Shown piece after piece: positions 10,121-22,611 of a DNA stretch of 64,000 nt. How positions within the stretch are numbered: the stretch's first letter is position 1; every line of letters begins with the position of its first letter. The translations under genes were made by a program, and so were the position numbers. This DNA comes from Penelope pileata (taxonomy: Eukaryota > Chordata > Aves > Galliformes > Cracidae), in assembly GCA_013396635.1 (NCBI GenBank), contig WBMW01004158.1, forward strand, positions 78,869 to 142,868, written 5' to 3'. The notes under the pieces were generated by a model, which worked only from the letters and a program-made list of their open reading frames with translations, searched no databases and had not been told where the DNA came from.

Positions 10121-10740
10121 TTGCAGCCCGGAAGGCCAACAGTGTCCTGGGCTGCATCAGAAGAGGGGTGGCCAGCAGGGAGGGAGAGGGAATTTTCCTC
10201 CTCTGCTCTGCCCTTGTGAGGCCCCATCTGGAGTACTGTGTTCAGGTCTGGGACCCCCAGCACAAGAAAGACGTGGAGCTGTTGGAGCAGGTCCAGAGGA
10301 GGAAACAAAATGCTCAGAGGGCTGGAGCACCTCTCCTATGAGGACAGGCTGAGGGAGCTGGGCTTGTTCAGCCTGGAGAAGAGAAGGCTGCAGGGAGACC
10401 TCATTGCAGCCTTCTAGTTCTTGAGGGGAGCTTACAAACATGAGGGGGACTGACTTTTTACATAGGCAGACAGTGGTAGGACAAAGGAGAATGACTTCAA
10501 ACTAAAAGAAGAGAGATTTAGGTTAGATGTCAGGGAGAAATTCCTTACTCAGAGGGCGATGAGGCACTGGCACAGCTGCCCAGAGAGCTGTGGATGCCCC
10601 ATCCCTGGAGGCGTTCATGGCCAGGTTAGATGGGCCCTGGGCAGCCTCATCTGGTGGGTGGCAGCCCTGCCCATGGCAGGGAGATTGGGACTGGATGATC
10701 TTTATGGTCCTTTCCAACCTAAGCCATTCTACAATTCTCT
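10121..10740 (+). mobile_element. CR1 LINE fragment, 3' part
   Basis: About 620 bases covering the last third of the CR1 reverse-transcriptase ORF and its 3' untranslated region. Translated plus strand shows ALVRPHLEYCVQVW followed by HKKDVELLEQVQRR, the conserved C-terminal region of CR1 ORF2. The frame is then lost by an indel in the stretch corresponding to RATRMIRGLEHL, and a later CAG codon reads TAG (GCCTTCTAGTTC). The 3' end is the usual GATGATCTTTATGGTCC and a decayed ATTCT tail. It is 5'-truncated and inactive. Its 3' untranslated region resembles that of the minus-strand copy at 61.8-62.0 kb, so the two probably belong to one subfamily. Confidence 0.93.
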
Positions 10741-11940
10741 GAAGGATAGCACGTTTGCCTAGTGTTTGTCAGGATGACAGCTAATGTAAACCAAGTTAAT
10801 GACTGCAAAACTGCAGCCTAATTAATGTCTCACTCTTGATTTTGCTAGGAATGTATGTTTCAAAGTATAGGCATGTGAATTGATCGTTGTTTAGCTGATG
10901 TATTAATGTATTTATTATCACTTTTGTGTGTTCTCTGAGTTACTTTGACACAATCCAGTTGTCTGCTGTATAAACGAACTCTTTATCTCCATACTCACCG
11001 TTTTTGTATAAATATATTAATAAAATGAATCTCTAATTGGGAATCATTTGGAAAGGGAAATGTATTTGTATTCCAGTGTGTGCTAGGAAGCGAGGTAACT
11101 TCAGAAAGGAGCTAATGTTCATCAGTGTAGGAGAATGCTGGAATTGGTCCAAAGTCTGTCTTGAGGTCTTTGCAAATGAAATTCTTGAGTTTAACTCTGC
11201 TCTTAAAACTGTCTTTTCAAAAGTTATCTTCTCAAACAGTTTGAGTGATTTATTTTAGTAAAATTTTAAGTTCTGTGTAGCATGTCAGCTGCACTGTCGC
11301 TTTCAGACTCATCTCTGTTTAGCTCATTGGTGTTGTTAAATTTCTGCGTAATGGCAAAATGACATATTTTTATTCCTTTCCCCATTTTGAAATCAAGATC
11401 TCCCTCTGAGCTCATGTATACCTTACAATTGTTGGATTTTCCATTGCTGAAAGAACTGGTCGGTATCTTCATGGCTGAGGTTTCTACTAACCCCAATAAT
11501 GAGATGGAATTACTATTTCATTTGGAGGATGTTGACTGAGGAGCTGTGAATCTTTGGTGTATAATTTGCTGATTTTGAATGCCTTACTCAATGAACAGTG
11601 ACATGCAGCCATCTAGCAGTATTTGTTTGGTTTAGGGGAGGCTTACAGAAATGATAACTTAGGGAATACAGAAATGCAGCCTCTGTAATGCTGGAGATGC
11701 TTTCTTAGGCTTTACAAAAAACGTGATCAATGAGTTGGAGTGTATGTGATAGCTGCAGGATTGCTTTACAATGCAAATAGGATGGCCTGAAGAGATGGAC
11801 CATACTGCAAATTGTGGAGTTTTCCCACTTTCTTTTCCCCACCCCTTCTCTGACTGACAAAGTTGAGTGGTGTTGTGCTCTGTGTCTGTTGTAGTTTCCA
11901 TGGAGATAAATAAGAGGCATTACTTTCATAGCAGCCAATA
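10741..11940. other. A+T-rich non-coding DNA
   Basis: No repeat or protein-like frame recognised. A minus-strand donor-like GTGAGT at about 10993 has only a weak acceptor upstream and an A/T-only 'exon', so it is not called. The 79 bases 11823-11901 recur exactly at 12744-12822 (see duplication entry). Confidence 0.55.
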
Positions 11941-12052
11941 TTAATATTTTAATATTTATATTATATTATATTANNNATATTTATATTATATTATATTATA
12001 TTATATTATATTATATTATATTATATTTATATAATATTTAATATAATTTAAT
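11941..12052. repeat. (TTATA)n A/T microsatellite with NNN gap
   Basis: A tandem array built mainly of the five-base unit TTATA, broken by three N at 11974-11976. Its true length is uncertain, since arrays like this often collapse in assembly, and it lies between the source copies of the two nearby duplicated blocks. Confidence 0.9.
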
Positions 12053-12272
12053 ATTTTTGGGCTCTGTTCTTCTTGCCCACAGTAAGGTTTTTGCTGAGTT
12101 TTTAGTTTCTGTTGCTAGTGGACTCTACAGGCAAGCTACCTGAAGTAGTATTTGTCATGTAGTTTTAAAAATGTTCAGGCAGTCATTTTGTGCTGTGTTT
12201 TCTCAAGTATAAATTCAGAAATTCCTGCTTCTACTTTTTGTGTTGTTGTGTTTGTTTGTTTGTTTTCTTCAT

Positions 12273-13293
12273 CATATGAACCATTTCAGTCATCTATTTT
12301 CAGTGAAATTCCACTATCACTTCCATTGGCTCAAATCTTAAGGACTTTTAAGGATTAAGCCTTTTTTGTTGACTTTGTCCAATAGAAGTGAAACTGGGCC
12401 GATGTTGAGTATTTGAGGAAAACTCCGGGTCTTGCCAGTTACAAGAGGATAGACCATGTGTACTGCCTTGTGTGTCCTTTTTTTATTACATTAGAATCAA
12501 AATTGAAGGCTGTGAGAAAGGATTGGATTTTGTTCACTCTTCGGTGACTGCTGTTTTCTGTGATGGGCTTCCTAGCAGGTCCTTCTAAGAGCAGCTGTTC
12601 ATCTGGGCTGATGTGATACTTCATTTGAGTTCTGCACTCAGTGTCCTGTTATGTCTTTTTCTATTTCTTAGTCCGAACTCACAGTAGGGTTATGCAGTTA
12701 TTTTATTAGCTTGTTAGCAAAAGTGATGGGATTCTAATTTTCNTCCCACTTTCTTTTCCCCACCCCTTCTCTGACTGACAAAGTTGAGTGGTGTTGTGCT
12801 CTGTGTCTGTTGTAGTTTCCATNCATATGAACCATTTCAGTCATCTATTTTCAGTGAAATTCCACTATCACTTCCATTGGCTCAAATCTTAAGGACTTTT
12901 AAGGATTAAGCCTTTTTTGTTGACTTTGTCCAATAGAAGTGAAACTGGGCCGATGTTGAGTATTTGAGGAAAACTCCGGGTCTTGCCAGTTACAAGAGGA
13001 TAGACCATGTGTACTGCCTTGTGTGTCCTTTTTTTATTACATTAGAATCAAAATTGAAGGCTGTGAGAAAGGATTGGATTTTGTTCACTCTTCGGTGACT
13101 GCTGTTTTCTGTGATGGGCTTCCTAGCAGGTCCTTCTAAGAGCAGCTGTTCATCTGGGCTGATGTGATACTTCATTTGAGTTCTGCACTCAGTGTCCTGT
13201 TATGTCTTTTTCTATTTCTTAGTCCGAACTCACAGTAGGGTTATGCAGTTATTTTATTAGCTTGTTAGCAAAAGTGATGGGATTCTAATTTTC
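12273..13293 (+). repeat. Exact duplicated blocks joined by single N, probable misassembly
   Basis: Bases 12273-12742 (470 bases) recur at 12824-13293 with a constant offset of 551 and no difference that I found. Between them, 12744-12822 (79 bases) repeats 11823-11901 exactly. A single N separates each piece (12743 and 12823). The order is therefore block A, A/T microsatellite with NNN, block B, N, copy of A, N, copy of B. Exact identity plus single-N joints points to redundant contigs laid side by side around an unresolved microsatellite rather than a genomic duplication. The twin 61-codon minus-strand frames inside it are consequences of this. Confidence 0.85.
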
Positions 13294-14669
13294 ATCCAGT
13301 TTCTCTTGCTCCAGAGCATACTCTTCCTTGCTCACTTTTTCAACTTAAGCAATGGTATTGAAATACTTAATAAGAATGTTTAGGAGGGAGTAAATGTACA
13401 AAATTACTATTGGCATCTGATGTTATATTGACCATTGCTGTGCCATGGATCTTACAATGTAGCCAAAATATAAGATTTCAGCTTTGGAAAGGAGAAGAGA
13501 GGACTGTTTCCTGATAGTGCTCTTCAACGTATATCTCCCTGAGATGGTTCAGGAGTCAGAACACTCAGCCTTATGAGCTAGCTGTGATGCTGAAGTAGCT
13601 AAAGATGATGCGGGTAGTGTTGGTACCTCTTCTACCAGTCTCTGACACTCAAAATCCATGTCCTGACTCTTGCTTGCTAACATCTTAATAAATCTTTTTT
13701 CTTCTAATAAAAGCTCCTCCTTGTGACTCAAAAAACATTGGCTGCTGTGTTCCCCAAAGGCAGGCACTTATAGGTGGAAAATACTCTCAGTAAGAGAGTG
13801 TTGCAGTTTGTTGTCATCTTTTGCTGTTCTGGGACTTTATGCCTCTCAGTTGGCTACTGGGTCCTTTTGGTTGTGCCAACGTAACTCATTATGTGGAGCT
13901 ATACTGTGAGGGATGTTAGGGAACCTATCCTCTGAAAAATATTTTTTCTCTTTAAAGTACCCATGGCTACCAATCTCAGTAAGCCCCTGTAGGCCCTGAT
14001 CTCAACATGACTGAGATTGTGGAATTAATATGCTACAGGAGGAAGGAGGGGAGAACTATGTGTGTGGATAAAAACTCTTGCTAGTTCCTCAAATAACAAT
14101 GAAATTTAGGACTCGTGGAAGAATTCTGGAGGATTTTGCCACGGTGGTTTGAAGTGTGTTGATACAGTTTTGTCTTGCGTTAGTTTTATAAGACGCTACA
14201 GGCTCTCTTGTGGAGATTGCAAATGGACTGAGACCTAGATGTATGCTGGTCTTCACCAGGAGCCTGAACTCATCTGCTGAGGACTGAGGTAGCTGAGAGG
14301 CAATACCTCATTACAGTGACCTTGAGTGTGTCAGGAAGAAGGGAAATTCAGGGTAATAACCTGTTAAAAACTGGAGCTCAGTCTTCCAGAGCTTGTCTGT
14401 CAGACGTTATTCTATTGAAAAATGATAATGGATTCTGGTACATGCTGCTGGAATTGGTAGCATAAAATGACATAACTGTTCTGAAAACCTGCTTTGATTT
14501 GCCAAAGACATGAAATCATGCATATAGATATAGATGTGTGATTGGTGAAGAAGTTTGTGTTTACAAGGAGAAGATCTTCTTTTGATGGATATGAGTGTGA
14601 GTCCCAAAACTCTGTTAACGTGAGCCCTGCAGACTTGTCATAAAGGTTGATCAGGGTCTACAGACTTAC

Positions 14670-14722
14670 CTGAATTGCCCAAGAGAATTGCAAGATTTTC
14701 CAAATTTCCTTCATGTGCTTTC
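14670..14722 (-). other. Candidate 53-base exon, minus strand (weak)
   Basis: On the minus strand the segment ends in TTCAG followed by the ideal donor GTAAGT, and begins after GCTATCAG. Two frames are open. One reads KAHEGNLENLAILLGNS, which looks protein-like and hydrophobic at its end. The polypyrimidine tract before the acceptor is poor, and a second consensus donor (CAG before GTAAGG) lies only about 80 bases upstream on the same strand, which shows how easily such sites occur here. No family recognised. Confidence 0.15.
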
Positions 14723-17700
14723 CTGATAGCATAGGCTTTGACTCCTTACCTGAAGAACTAGATATGACTTTAATATTGAACAGAAAGCAGTGCAGCCTGA
14801 GCATCATCTTTTTTATCTAGTGCTAATCAAAAAAAGAGTAGCTAGTAACAACAGTAAAAGGAGAGATCAGGGATCTACATCTGAATCAGTGTTCTTTTTG
14901 CAGTGCTTGTCTGTTAAGTTAAATTCATGGTCTGGGGATAGGGACTTGTTTTCTTCCTCCAGTATCTTTTCTACAAGTGAGTTTGCAACTAGCTTTTATT
15001 ATAAAATTCCATTTTTGCTCTCTTATCTATAACTGGCAGGGAAAACAGTTTTGGAAATTTATTTAATCTGAAGGCCAATTAGATTAGTATCAGGGTTTGA
15101 AGAAAAATAATCTTGAACTACAGGTAAACACTTAATTCTGATATTTGGCTTGAGTCTTTGTATTTATCTCTCAAACCTAAAATCATAAAGTGCTCTTAAA
15201 ATAACTTGAGCAAATGCATTATTTTCCTTTGAGAATCCATATGAATGCATTGTTTGCAATGGGCTGCCTGCCTCCCAGGAAAACGCTAGTTTTGCATAGG
15301 ATGATTGTAGACAAAACTTGTTCTTTAATTCTAGAGACATGGTGTTGTAATTTTTATTTTTATTTCTATTTTTTAAAAGAGTACTAGTTTGTTGCAGGGA
15401 TATGTTACTAATACTTTAATACAGGGAAATGCAACAATTCCATAACTTCACATGTAGGGAGCTCTGTTTGCAAGGAACAATTCATGACGCTAACTTACCA
15501 TTTTGATGTACTGTGAATTATTTGTAGAAGTCAGACTTCGTTCATTTATTGATTTCGTAGGTTTAGCATTCCCCATGTAAAAGTCCATTAAAAGAGGTAT
15601 CAATTCTTTTTCCTGCTGCTGTCAGTAACCTTGATGTTTTTGTAAGCTCTGAATTGCTAACAGTGCCAACACCGATAATTTTGAAATTGGCATTTGGAAT
15701 GATTGCAACAGTTGACACCACAGTTGTTCCATGTTCTCTGTGCATGTTGACCCCTTCAGAGATGCATCTGTAGCCATACATCAGGTCTAGAAAACTGTTA
15801 CAAGTGAAACCTGAGGATGTAGAGATTTCTGTTCTTAACAGCAGGAGTTGTTTGCTTTTTGAAGTGTTTTTTCCTTTTCTTGCCTGCTTTCCACACTGTG
15901 GGAGGTGTTGCTCTGTGGCACGTCTGAATCTCTTGTTTCCTTTCTTGCTTCTTGATGACTAAAACTTTCTAAGCCTTATAAGAAATTATGGAGAATATGT
16001 TAAATGTGCTTGCTTCCACGTCAGATGAAACTAGTTTCCATAAATCAGTCTTCATGTGAAGCACAGTGTTTCTGTGAGATAACTTACCACAGATAGCTGG
16101 TAAGTAAGATGAGCAATCTTAGGGAAAATCATCTGGCTGCTCCTGAACAACATTCATGTTGTCTGTTACGTACTTCTAATCCCACCCCGAGTCCCAAAAT
16201 ATTAAGAGCAGGAAAAAACCTTAGAGTTTATGATAGTGTCTGGGTTGATTTCCATCCTTGTTTTACTAATCTTACAAGTATATGTTTATGTGAACTGAAA
16301 TGCTTACGGTAACCTTACTTTTGTGAGTGAGTCATAAGGATTTGAGTTAACAAGACTTAGTATTATTATATTGTTCAATTTTATTTGTCATACTGTGAGT
16401 GAAAAGAATTTGAGAGTGCTCTTGTAGGCAGCTAATGGGCGAAGAAGTGATGAGCAGGCCTGTCTGAGAATCTTTCCAGCCTTGGCAATAGTAACTGGTG
16501 TGTGAATAAGCCATTAGCATCTTCTGAAATGTTGTTTCCTGCAGCTTCTTTCCGCAGCAGTAGTTCCCAAGACATATGCACATTTTTACCATGATTTAGG
16601 GTGATTGCTGTACTTCTTTTCTCTTGGTCCCAGGAGCACTTCACCAGAGAAAGCTATTGCATCAACTTGTCTCTAGAAGTTTTTCTGAAGGTAGGCCAGG
16701 CCATTCAAAAATGAGTGGAGATGTATCACTCCCACCCCAAGGTGACTACAGATGGAATCTCCATTCACACAAGGAAGTCTGTACTTGTTTGTGTGGAGTG
16801 GCCGCTTCCAGTAAGCTCAAGTGCACTTCAGGACATGAAATGAGACATGGGAAATGCTCTGTGCAGACCCATTGAAGCACATGGAGCATTTTTGGTGTCT
16901 TATGCAGCGTGCCGTGAGGCAAGCTGGAGATGTTAGCTCACCACCTTCCCCTCTCATTTCTGTTGACTAGAAGCTGCCTGTGCCCTTCAGGTGGTGTGTT
17001 TGGTTTCCTCAGGATTCTGAAACATCAAAGGAAGATTAAGTATAATGCATCCATGTAGCAAAGTTGAGAGCACTGTTAGTACTTTAGTAATACGTGAAAA
17101 ATGTATTTTAATAAATCTAGAGTATGATAGGCAAAACTCATTTGAGTAATAAATTATGTACAGGAATTGCTGGATGAGGCTTGATGACCAAAATTATTCC
17201 AGTTAGATGACTGTGGATTGTAATAATGCTGCCTCCTGGCAGTAAAGCCTAGGCACAGTTTATAAGTGTTATGTTAATTATAAATCTGTGATGTTTATAG
17301 TTTTTTAAATGTTTGCAAACAACACTTGTAGACGCTTCCCAGCTTACTGTATGCATGATCAAAATTAACCTTACCTTCCAATTCCTATATATACAGTGTG
17401 TGTTTCTGCGTGTACGTGTATACACATCTCTCTCTACGGACATACACACACATTTCCCTCCCACCCACAAATTTGTATGGCCTATTCCAGTTTATCACAC
17501 AGTCTCTTGGCTAGATCATGCACTCCCATTTTTCCTTGCATCAAAACGCTGCTGTAGCATCCCAGACAAAAACGAAGGATAGTGGAAGGACAGGCAAACC
17601 TTTCTGCAGGGAAGAGCTGGTCAACTTCAGTCCAGTGACTGTGCCAAAAGACAAAGTGAATTGAAATAGAGATCAGAACACTGTGCTGCTCGTTGATAGT

Positions 17701-19089
17701 TTTAATCTAAGCTCTGAAGCGTTCATATCTTTGAAGAGCAAAGAAATATTGGCATCAAATATTGATTATGTGTACCATCTAAAATTCATAAACTTCTTTT
17801 ATCTAGCAAGTTGGGCTTCAAGGAAGAATGAAGATCCCTTAGCTTGACAATAGGGAAGAAAATGAATAAAAGAAATGTAATTTAAATTAATCCTTCACAG
17901 TGGCTATAGTGAGATCTTTAGAGGCGGAGACCATGATGTGATTTTGTTGGGTTTAGAAGATATAATTGAAGCAGTAGGTTTCTGTTAAATTATGAAGCTG
18001 TATTAACGTAGACAGACCACAAACATGGCCAAACTAATTGGACTGCAGTAATAGGGATGTATGTAAAAATTTGAGGCTGTAATGTACCTTTTTTTTTTCC
18101 TGAAAGCTGATGAACACTTTTTAAGTGTGAGCAATTATCTGCAGTTTGCTTCTGATTTGATGGTGTATAATGCCATGCATTCTTGCTGCAGGCTATGATT
18201 AAGTGCATCTGTTGTGTAAGATTTAAGAACAGTTATGTTTTACCTCCTAACTCCTTCAGGTTAGTCCTCTTTCTATCCCCTCTGAAGTAGTTCTAAAAGT
18301 GTGATCAATAGATCTCAGTATGTTACTTGAGATGATCTATGGCAGTATTTTGCTTTTATAGAGATCTCAATTAAAAGTGATGAGGTTGCATGATGCTAAT
18401 GAAGGAGGTGGAATATTGAGGGTCGACATTCACAATGGTTCATGATCCAAATAAAATTGGAAATACATGCTCTACAGGGTTTGTTATCTAACTTTTACTA
18501 CATATTATGTATTTAGTAATAATAATAAAACAAGCTTCTATGCTCTGTAGTTTTCTTTTTTTGCTCTATGCATAAGGCCAAAAAAAAAAAATCAGAATAT
18601 TTCTTGCTTTGTTTAATAATTTGGCTTAATTCTGTTAGATCTCTGTGTGCAGGACAATGCCTAAGGTAAAGGAGGCCGGGGCACTCCTGCATATAGATAA
18701 TTCATGGACAAATGTATTAATAAACAAATAATTCTTTAGATACTCAAGTGATTCTTTTGTGCATAGAAATAAGAAGTTCTGAATAGCAGTACTGGTGTAT
18801 TTTGCTGATCTCTCTCTGACTAATCCATGAAGGATGACAGCCTGTTGTGAATTTTGCATCTAGGTGGAATTACTCTTTTCTGCTTTCTCTCTCTAGTAAG
18901 TCAGTAAAAATGGTGTCTGAGAAGGCAAAGTTGTTTCTGAGAGCAAGTCCTCTGCATGCTCAACCTTGGAGTAGCAATCAAGAGGTGCGCTGAGCGTTGC
19001 GTTACCTCTGCCGCATCCAAACCCGCAGTAGGTCACCTTTCTGGCATTCCCATATTGTGTCTGTATTGTGGCTGCTTGGCTCCAGACAG

Positions 19090-19179
19090 GCAGGAGTGCT
19101 TGGCTGACAGGAGCCTGTCTGCACCTGTGCGGCTGTCTGCTTTTGTCCTGAAGCTCAGTACAGAGGAGGGCAGCTGCTG
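19090..19179 (+). other. Candidate 90-base exon, plus strand (weak)
   Basis: A pyrimidine-rich stretch ending GGCTCCAGACAG precedes 90 bases ending CTGCTG before the donor GTGAGT. Only one frame is open throughout (starting QECLADRSLSAPV), the length is a multiple of three and the segment is GC-richer than its surroundings. I recognise no protein. Could be an alternative or first exon, or chance. Confidence 0.15.
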
Positions 19180-19915
19180 GTGAGTGGGTGCTTTTTGTAT
19201 TGCTTTGTTTTTTAATGCCTCATTCAAGGAGTAAAGATAAGGAGGTAGGTATGGGGCAAGGGGGAAGGGAGGAACAGCTGGTAGAAATAAGAGGTGAGAG
19301 AAAAAGTAGGAGAGAGGATGTGTTGGGTGTGAATGGAAAGCTTTGGTGGAAACCAGACCCTTCTGTTATAGGAGAACAATGCGGTGAGAGATAGTAGACC
19401 GGATATAGGCAATTGCAGAATCATGAAAACGTTTCTTCTTTCTCTCTGCTGCTGTACACATGTATCCTGTACCCACTGTCTCACGGCATTGCCCTGGGTT
19501 CTTTCAGCTCACCCTGGCTCCTCACAGGCTCCAACTCCTTTTCAGGTAGATCATGAAACTAGATTGCAGCTGTGTCCGCTGCCGCTGCACCTCTTAAGTA
19601 CTTGGAGGTGTACAATTAGCTGATGAAATTATTAACGTAGAGTTTCTTACACATATAAATGCATGAAACTCAATGGCAATATTGATGAAAATAATTGGCA
19701 GGCAGAAGGAGTTGCCATATAATCTGAATTACAGAAAATGAATCTCTAATTGAAAAACTAGGTCAGGATAATTGGGGCAATGTCGCCAGCTTTGAGGGTG
19801 GACACTTTTCGTTTGCATGTGGAAGGTCTGAAGATCTGTAGGGCTTTCAGCTGTTCTCCAGGTATGAAATTCCCGTGCAGCTTGTTTGTTACTTGCTTTG
19901 TATTTCTTCTGCAAG

Positions 19916-19985
19916 TGATGCCATGTGTTGCAGTAGGACTCCAGCAGTTACAAAGATCAGCTGAGGCTATGGACGTATTACAGAG
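19916..19985 (+). other. Candidate 70-base exon, plus strand (weak)
   Basis: Preceded by TTTGTATTTCTTCTGCAAG, a good acceptor, and followed by AG before GTAAAA, a weak donor. One frame is open, containing VGLQQLQRSAEAMDVLQ, a sequence with a leucine/glutamine pattern that could form an amphipathic helix. Its entry phase does not match the exit phase of the candidate at 19090-19179, so both cannot be adjacent exons of one transcript. No family recognised. Confidence 0.15.
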
Positions 19986-22530
19986 GTAAAAAAGTTAATC
20001 TGTAAAACCTATACAGTGTGCTCTTAGTACATTCTTTGTTTTATGGGATGGCTTTGGTTACCTGTTTTAGGTTCCAAAAGTCAGTGTGAAATGCCAATAA
20101 CCTTGTTTTAAATCTTGGAAAGAGGTCTTTGATTCTGTGTAGTTCCATTGTAACCCAGAGCTGGACTCTCCACATTCTATTCTAAGAAGTAAAGCAATTA
20201 TTTTTACTGAAAGCAATTGAAAATCATCCGAGAACTTAGGATCAGCAGACCTATGAAGCCTTATGATTCAATTTTGTATGGGAGTACGGTTTAAAGAGGC
20301 TGGGAGAGCATTGTGAATTTCTTCCTGAGTTCAGTTAATTGCAGCAAATGTAAAACACAAAATATTTGCTTAAATTATCTGTAATACAAAGCATATTTGG
20401 AGTTAATAGTAAGAATTGCAATACAGCTTTTTTGTCCTGTTGTCAGCTCGTCCAGTCCTATTTTTTCCCCGCGTCTTTAAATATCTTTTGAAAATCTTTC
20501 AAAGGTAGTTTTATTAACTTAACATAGTGCAGATGTCTCTAGCTGCGAAGAATAAGTCACAATGAGTTGTAGTGTTGTGTCAAAAATATCATTAAGAGGC
20601 TGGGAACAAAGGGAGCAATTAATGAACAGTCTTCACTGTGAACAAATGTCAGAGACTCCTCCAGGGCTGAGCTACTTCAGTGCCATATTCATTAATTGCT
20701 CTTCTGAATAAAGTTGATGACTGGGTTTAATTAAGCATACCTGAGAAAACCCACAAAAACAGATCAGAAGTATTAGAATGGAAAAATTGGACTTTAATCT
20801 AATAAATAAAGATTTTTTAAAGCTCATGGGTTTTTATGCTTCACGTAACTGTTTCTGGCTGACATTTCCTCTTCACTATTGGGATTGTCTTTATTGGAGA
20901 TTTTGGCAGAAGATGTCTTATTGTTTGCATACGGATGGATGCCAAATACTGTGCTCTCGTTTAAATCTCTGTGATTAAGAATGTGTAAAAATCTATCATA
21001 ACAGAAGTGAATTCTCTGTCCAGTCTCAGTCTACCTGTTGAAAAGTGGCAAGTAAGGAAAGAAGTGCATGTGAGCAGAGGTGTATAAATCTTAAATCTTA
21101 ATTGTTAAAGCTCATCCCAAACTTGCTGCCCCCATATTTCAGTTAGTGTTGTCTCCTTGGGAAAGCCAGCCAGTAGCTCTGTAGTATAAATTCTTATAGA
21201 AGACTTTATTGTCTATTGTGCTCAGAGACTTGTAGGTCTAAATTGAAACTGGATAAATGGAGGTTCCCAGCTTCCATGTTTTTATGCAGAATGTACCAAT
21301 ACCATTATTACCATGTTTATTTCTTGCTTTTTTTGATTCTCAGTAAGAGAGATGTAGTTGTGATTGGTGTAGTAGAGAGTACTGGTAGAGTCTATCTATG
21401 AGGTGAAGGCTATTTCTGAGTGATTTTTCCCTATTTGTTGAACTAAAAGTTGCAATAATATATATTGAACTGTTATTTGTGTACTGTATCCTGTTATTTG
21501 GGGATTTGGTGAGAAAGACTTTGGAAGAGGAGGGAAGAATATATACCACAGCTGACCTCTCCTAGTTATACTATTTCCAGTTATCTGTTTTGGTTTCATT
21601 CAGAAGTTCTGTTGTGTAAAGATCATCAGAGTATGAAGAAGAGTTTTGCAAAAGGACTTTGTAGTAGATTGCAGTTTTGAGCCAAGTGGTAACTGGAAAC
21701 TTTAATAACTTTGCAGTACCACTTTAGAAGTGGAGATGTGCCATGGGATGGACATGTCAGAAATTAGTAAAAATAGCATGTCCTATGGTGGCATTCATCC
21801 AGCACGCTAAAATTAGCATAGTGTCCTGGATATGATACTGCAGGTGGCCACAATCACTGAGCAGTATTCAGCACCCTCTGTTACTCAATCAGATCTTAAG
21901 TGTTTTATGGTTTTAAACAAAGCTAACTTGATGTTATTACTCTTGTTCTTTATATGGCATCACAACATGCAGTGTGTTTCACAGGTATTGAGGTGAGGTG
22001 TTGGCCAGCAAGGTTTCACGTAGGGAGCTCCGGTCCTGCCAGGGCAGAATGCCAGTGGGGCGCAGCCTGGAGTAGGAGTAGATCCTGACGTATTTCTGAT
22101 AATGTACAAACACGCACTTAGTCATCAGGATTGTGAGTGACTTGTTTCACATCATACTATTTTACTTGCAGCAGTACAATAGACTTTGGCCAAATAAGCT
22201 TGGGGAAAAGTGCTGTTCCCTTTATTAGGGGAAGGCAAGGTTTGAGGCAAAGCAGAACTCGATTATTATGGTTTGATTAATTGCTTGAATATTTATGCAA
22301 GTTGCATTAGGTTCAGATTAGTTTTATGGAGAAAGTCTGTGCTGGCTTTTTCTTTCCATTCTCCTGCACTCTTCTGCGCCTTTCTGAAAAGACTGAGGGA
22401 CAAAGACTTCTTAAGGACTTTTAAGGACTCTGGGCAGAAGGTTTCATTAAAGTCCATTGGAATGACCTGAACAAGTAAGGCAAGATTTCCTTATGGTCCG
22501 CTTATTGAGTATAAATGTTTGTTCTTTTAT

Positions 22531-22611
22531 CCCCCCCCTAAAAAAAAAAGAAAAAAAAAAAAAAGCGTGCATTTCACTCTCTCAATATATATACATATAT
22601 GTGTGTGTGAA
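22531..22611. repeat. C-run, A-run and TA/TG microsatellite
   Basis: Eight C residues, then a long A stretch interrupted by single G residues, then an ATATATACATATATGTGTGTGTG-type run about 20 bases further on. Simple-sequence DNA. Confidence 0.85.

Noticed and set aside
12439..13175. Two identical 61-codon minus-strand frames, suggesting a tandem gene duplication
   Set aside because: Both lie in the exact N-jointed duplication and are most simply one sequence assembled twice.
16081..16104. Opposed splice donors enclosing 7-9 base 'exons' on both strands
   Set aside because: A local run of GTAAGT-like and reverse-complement motifs. Exons this short without partners are implausible.
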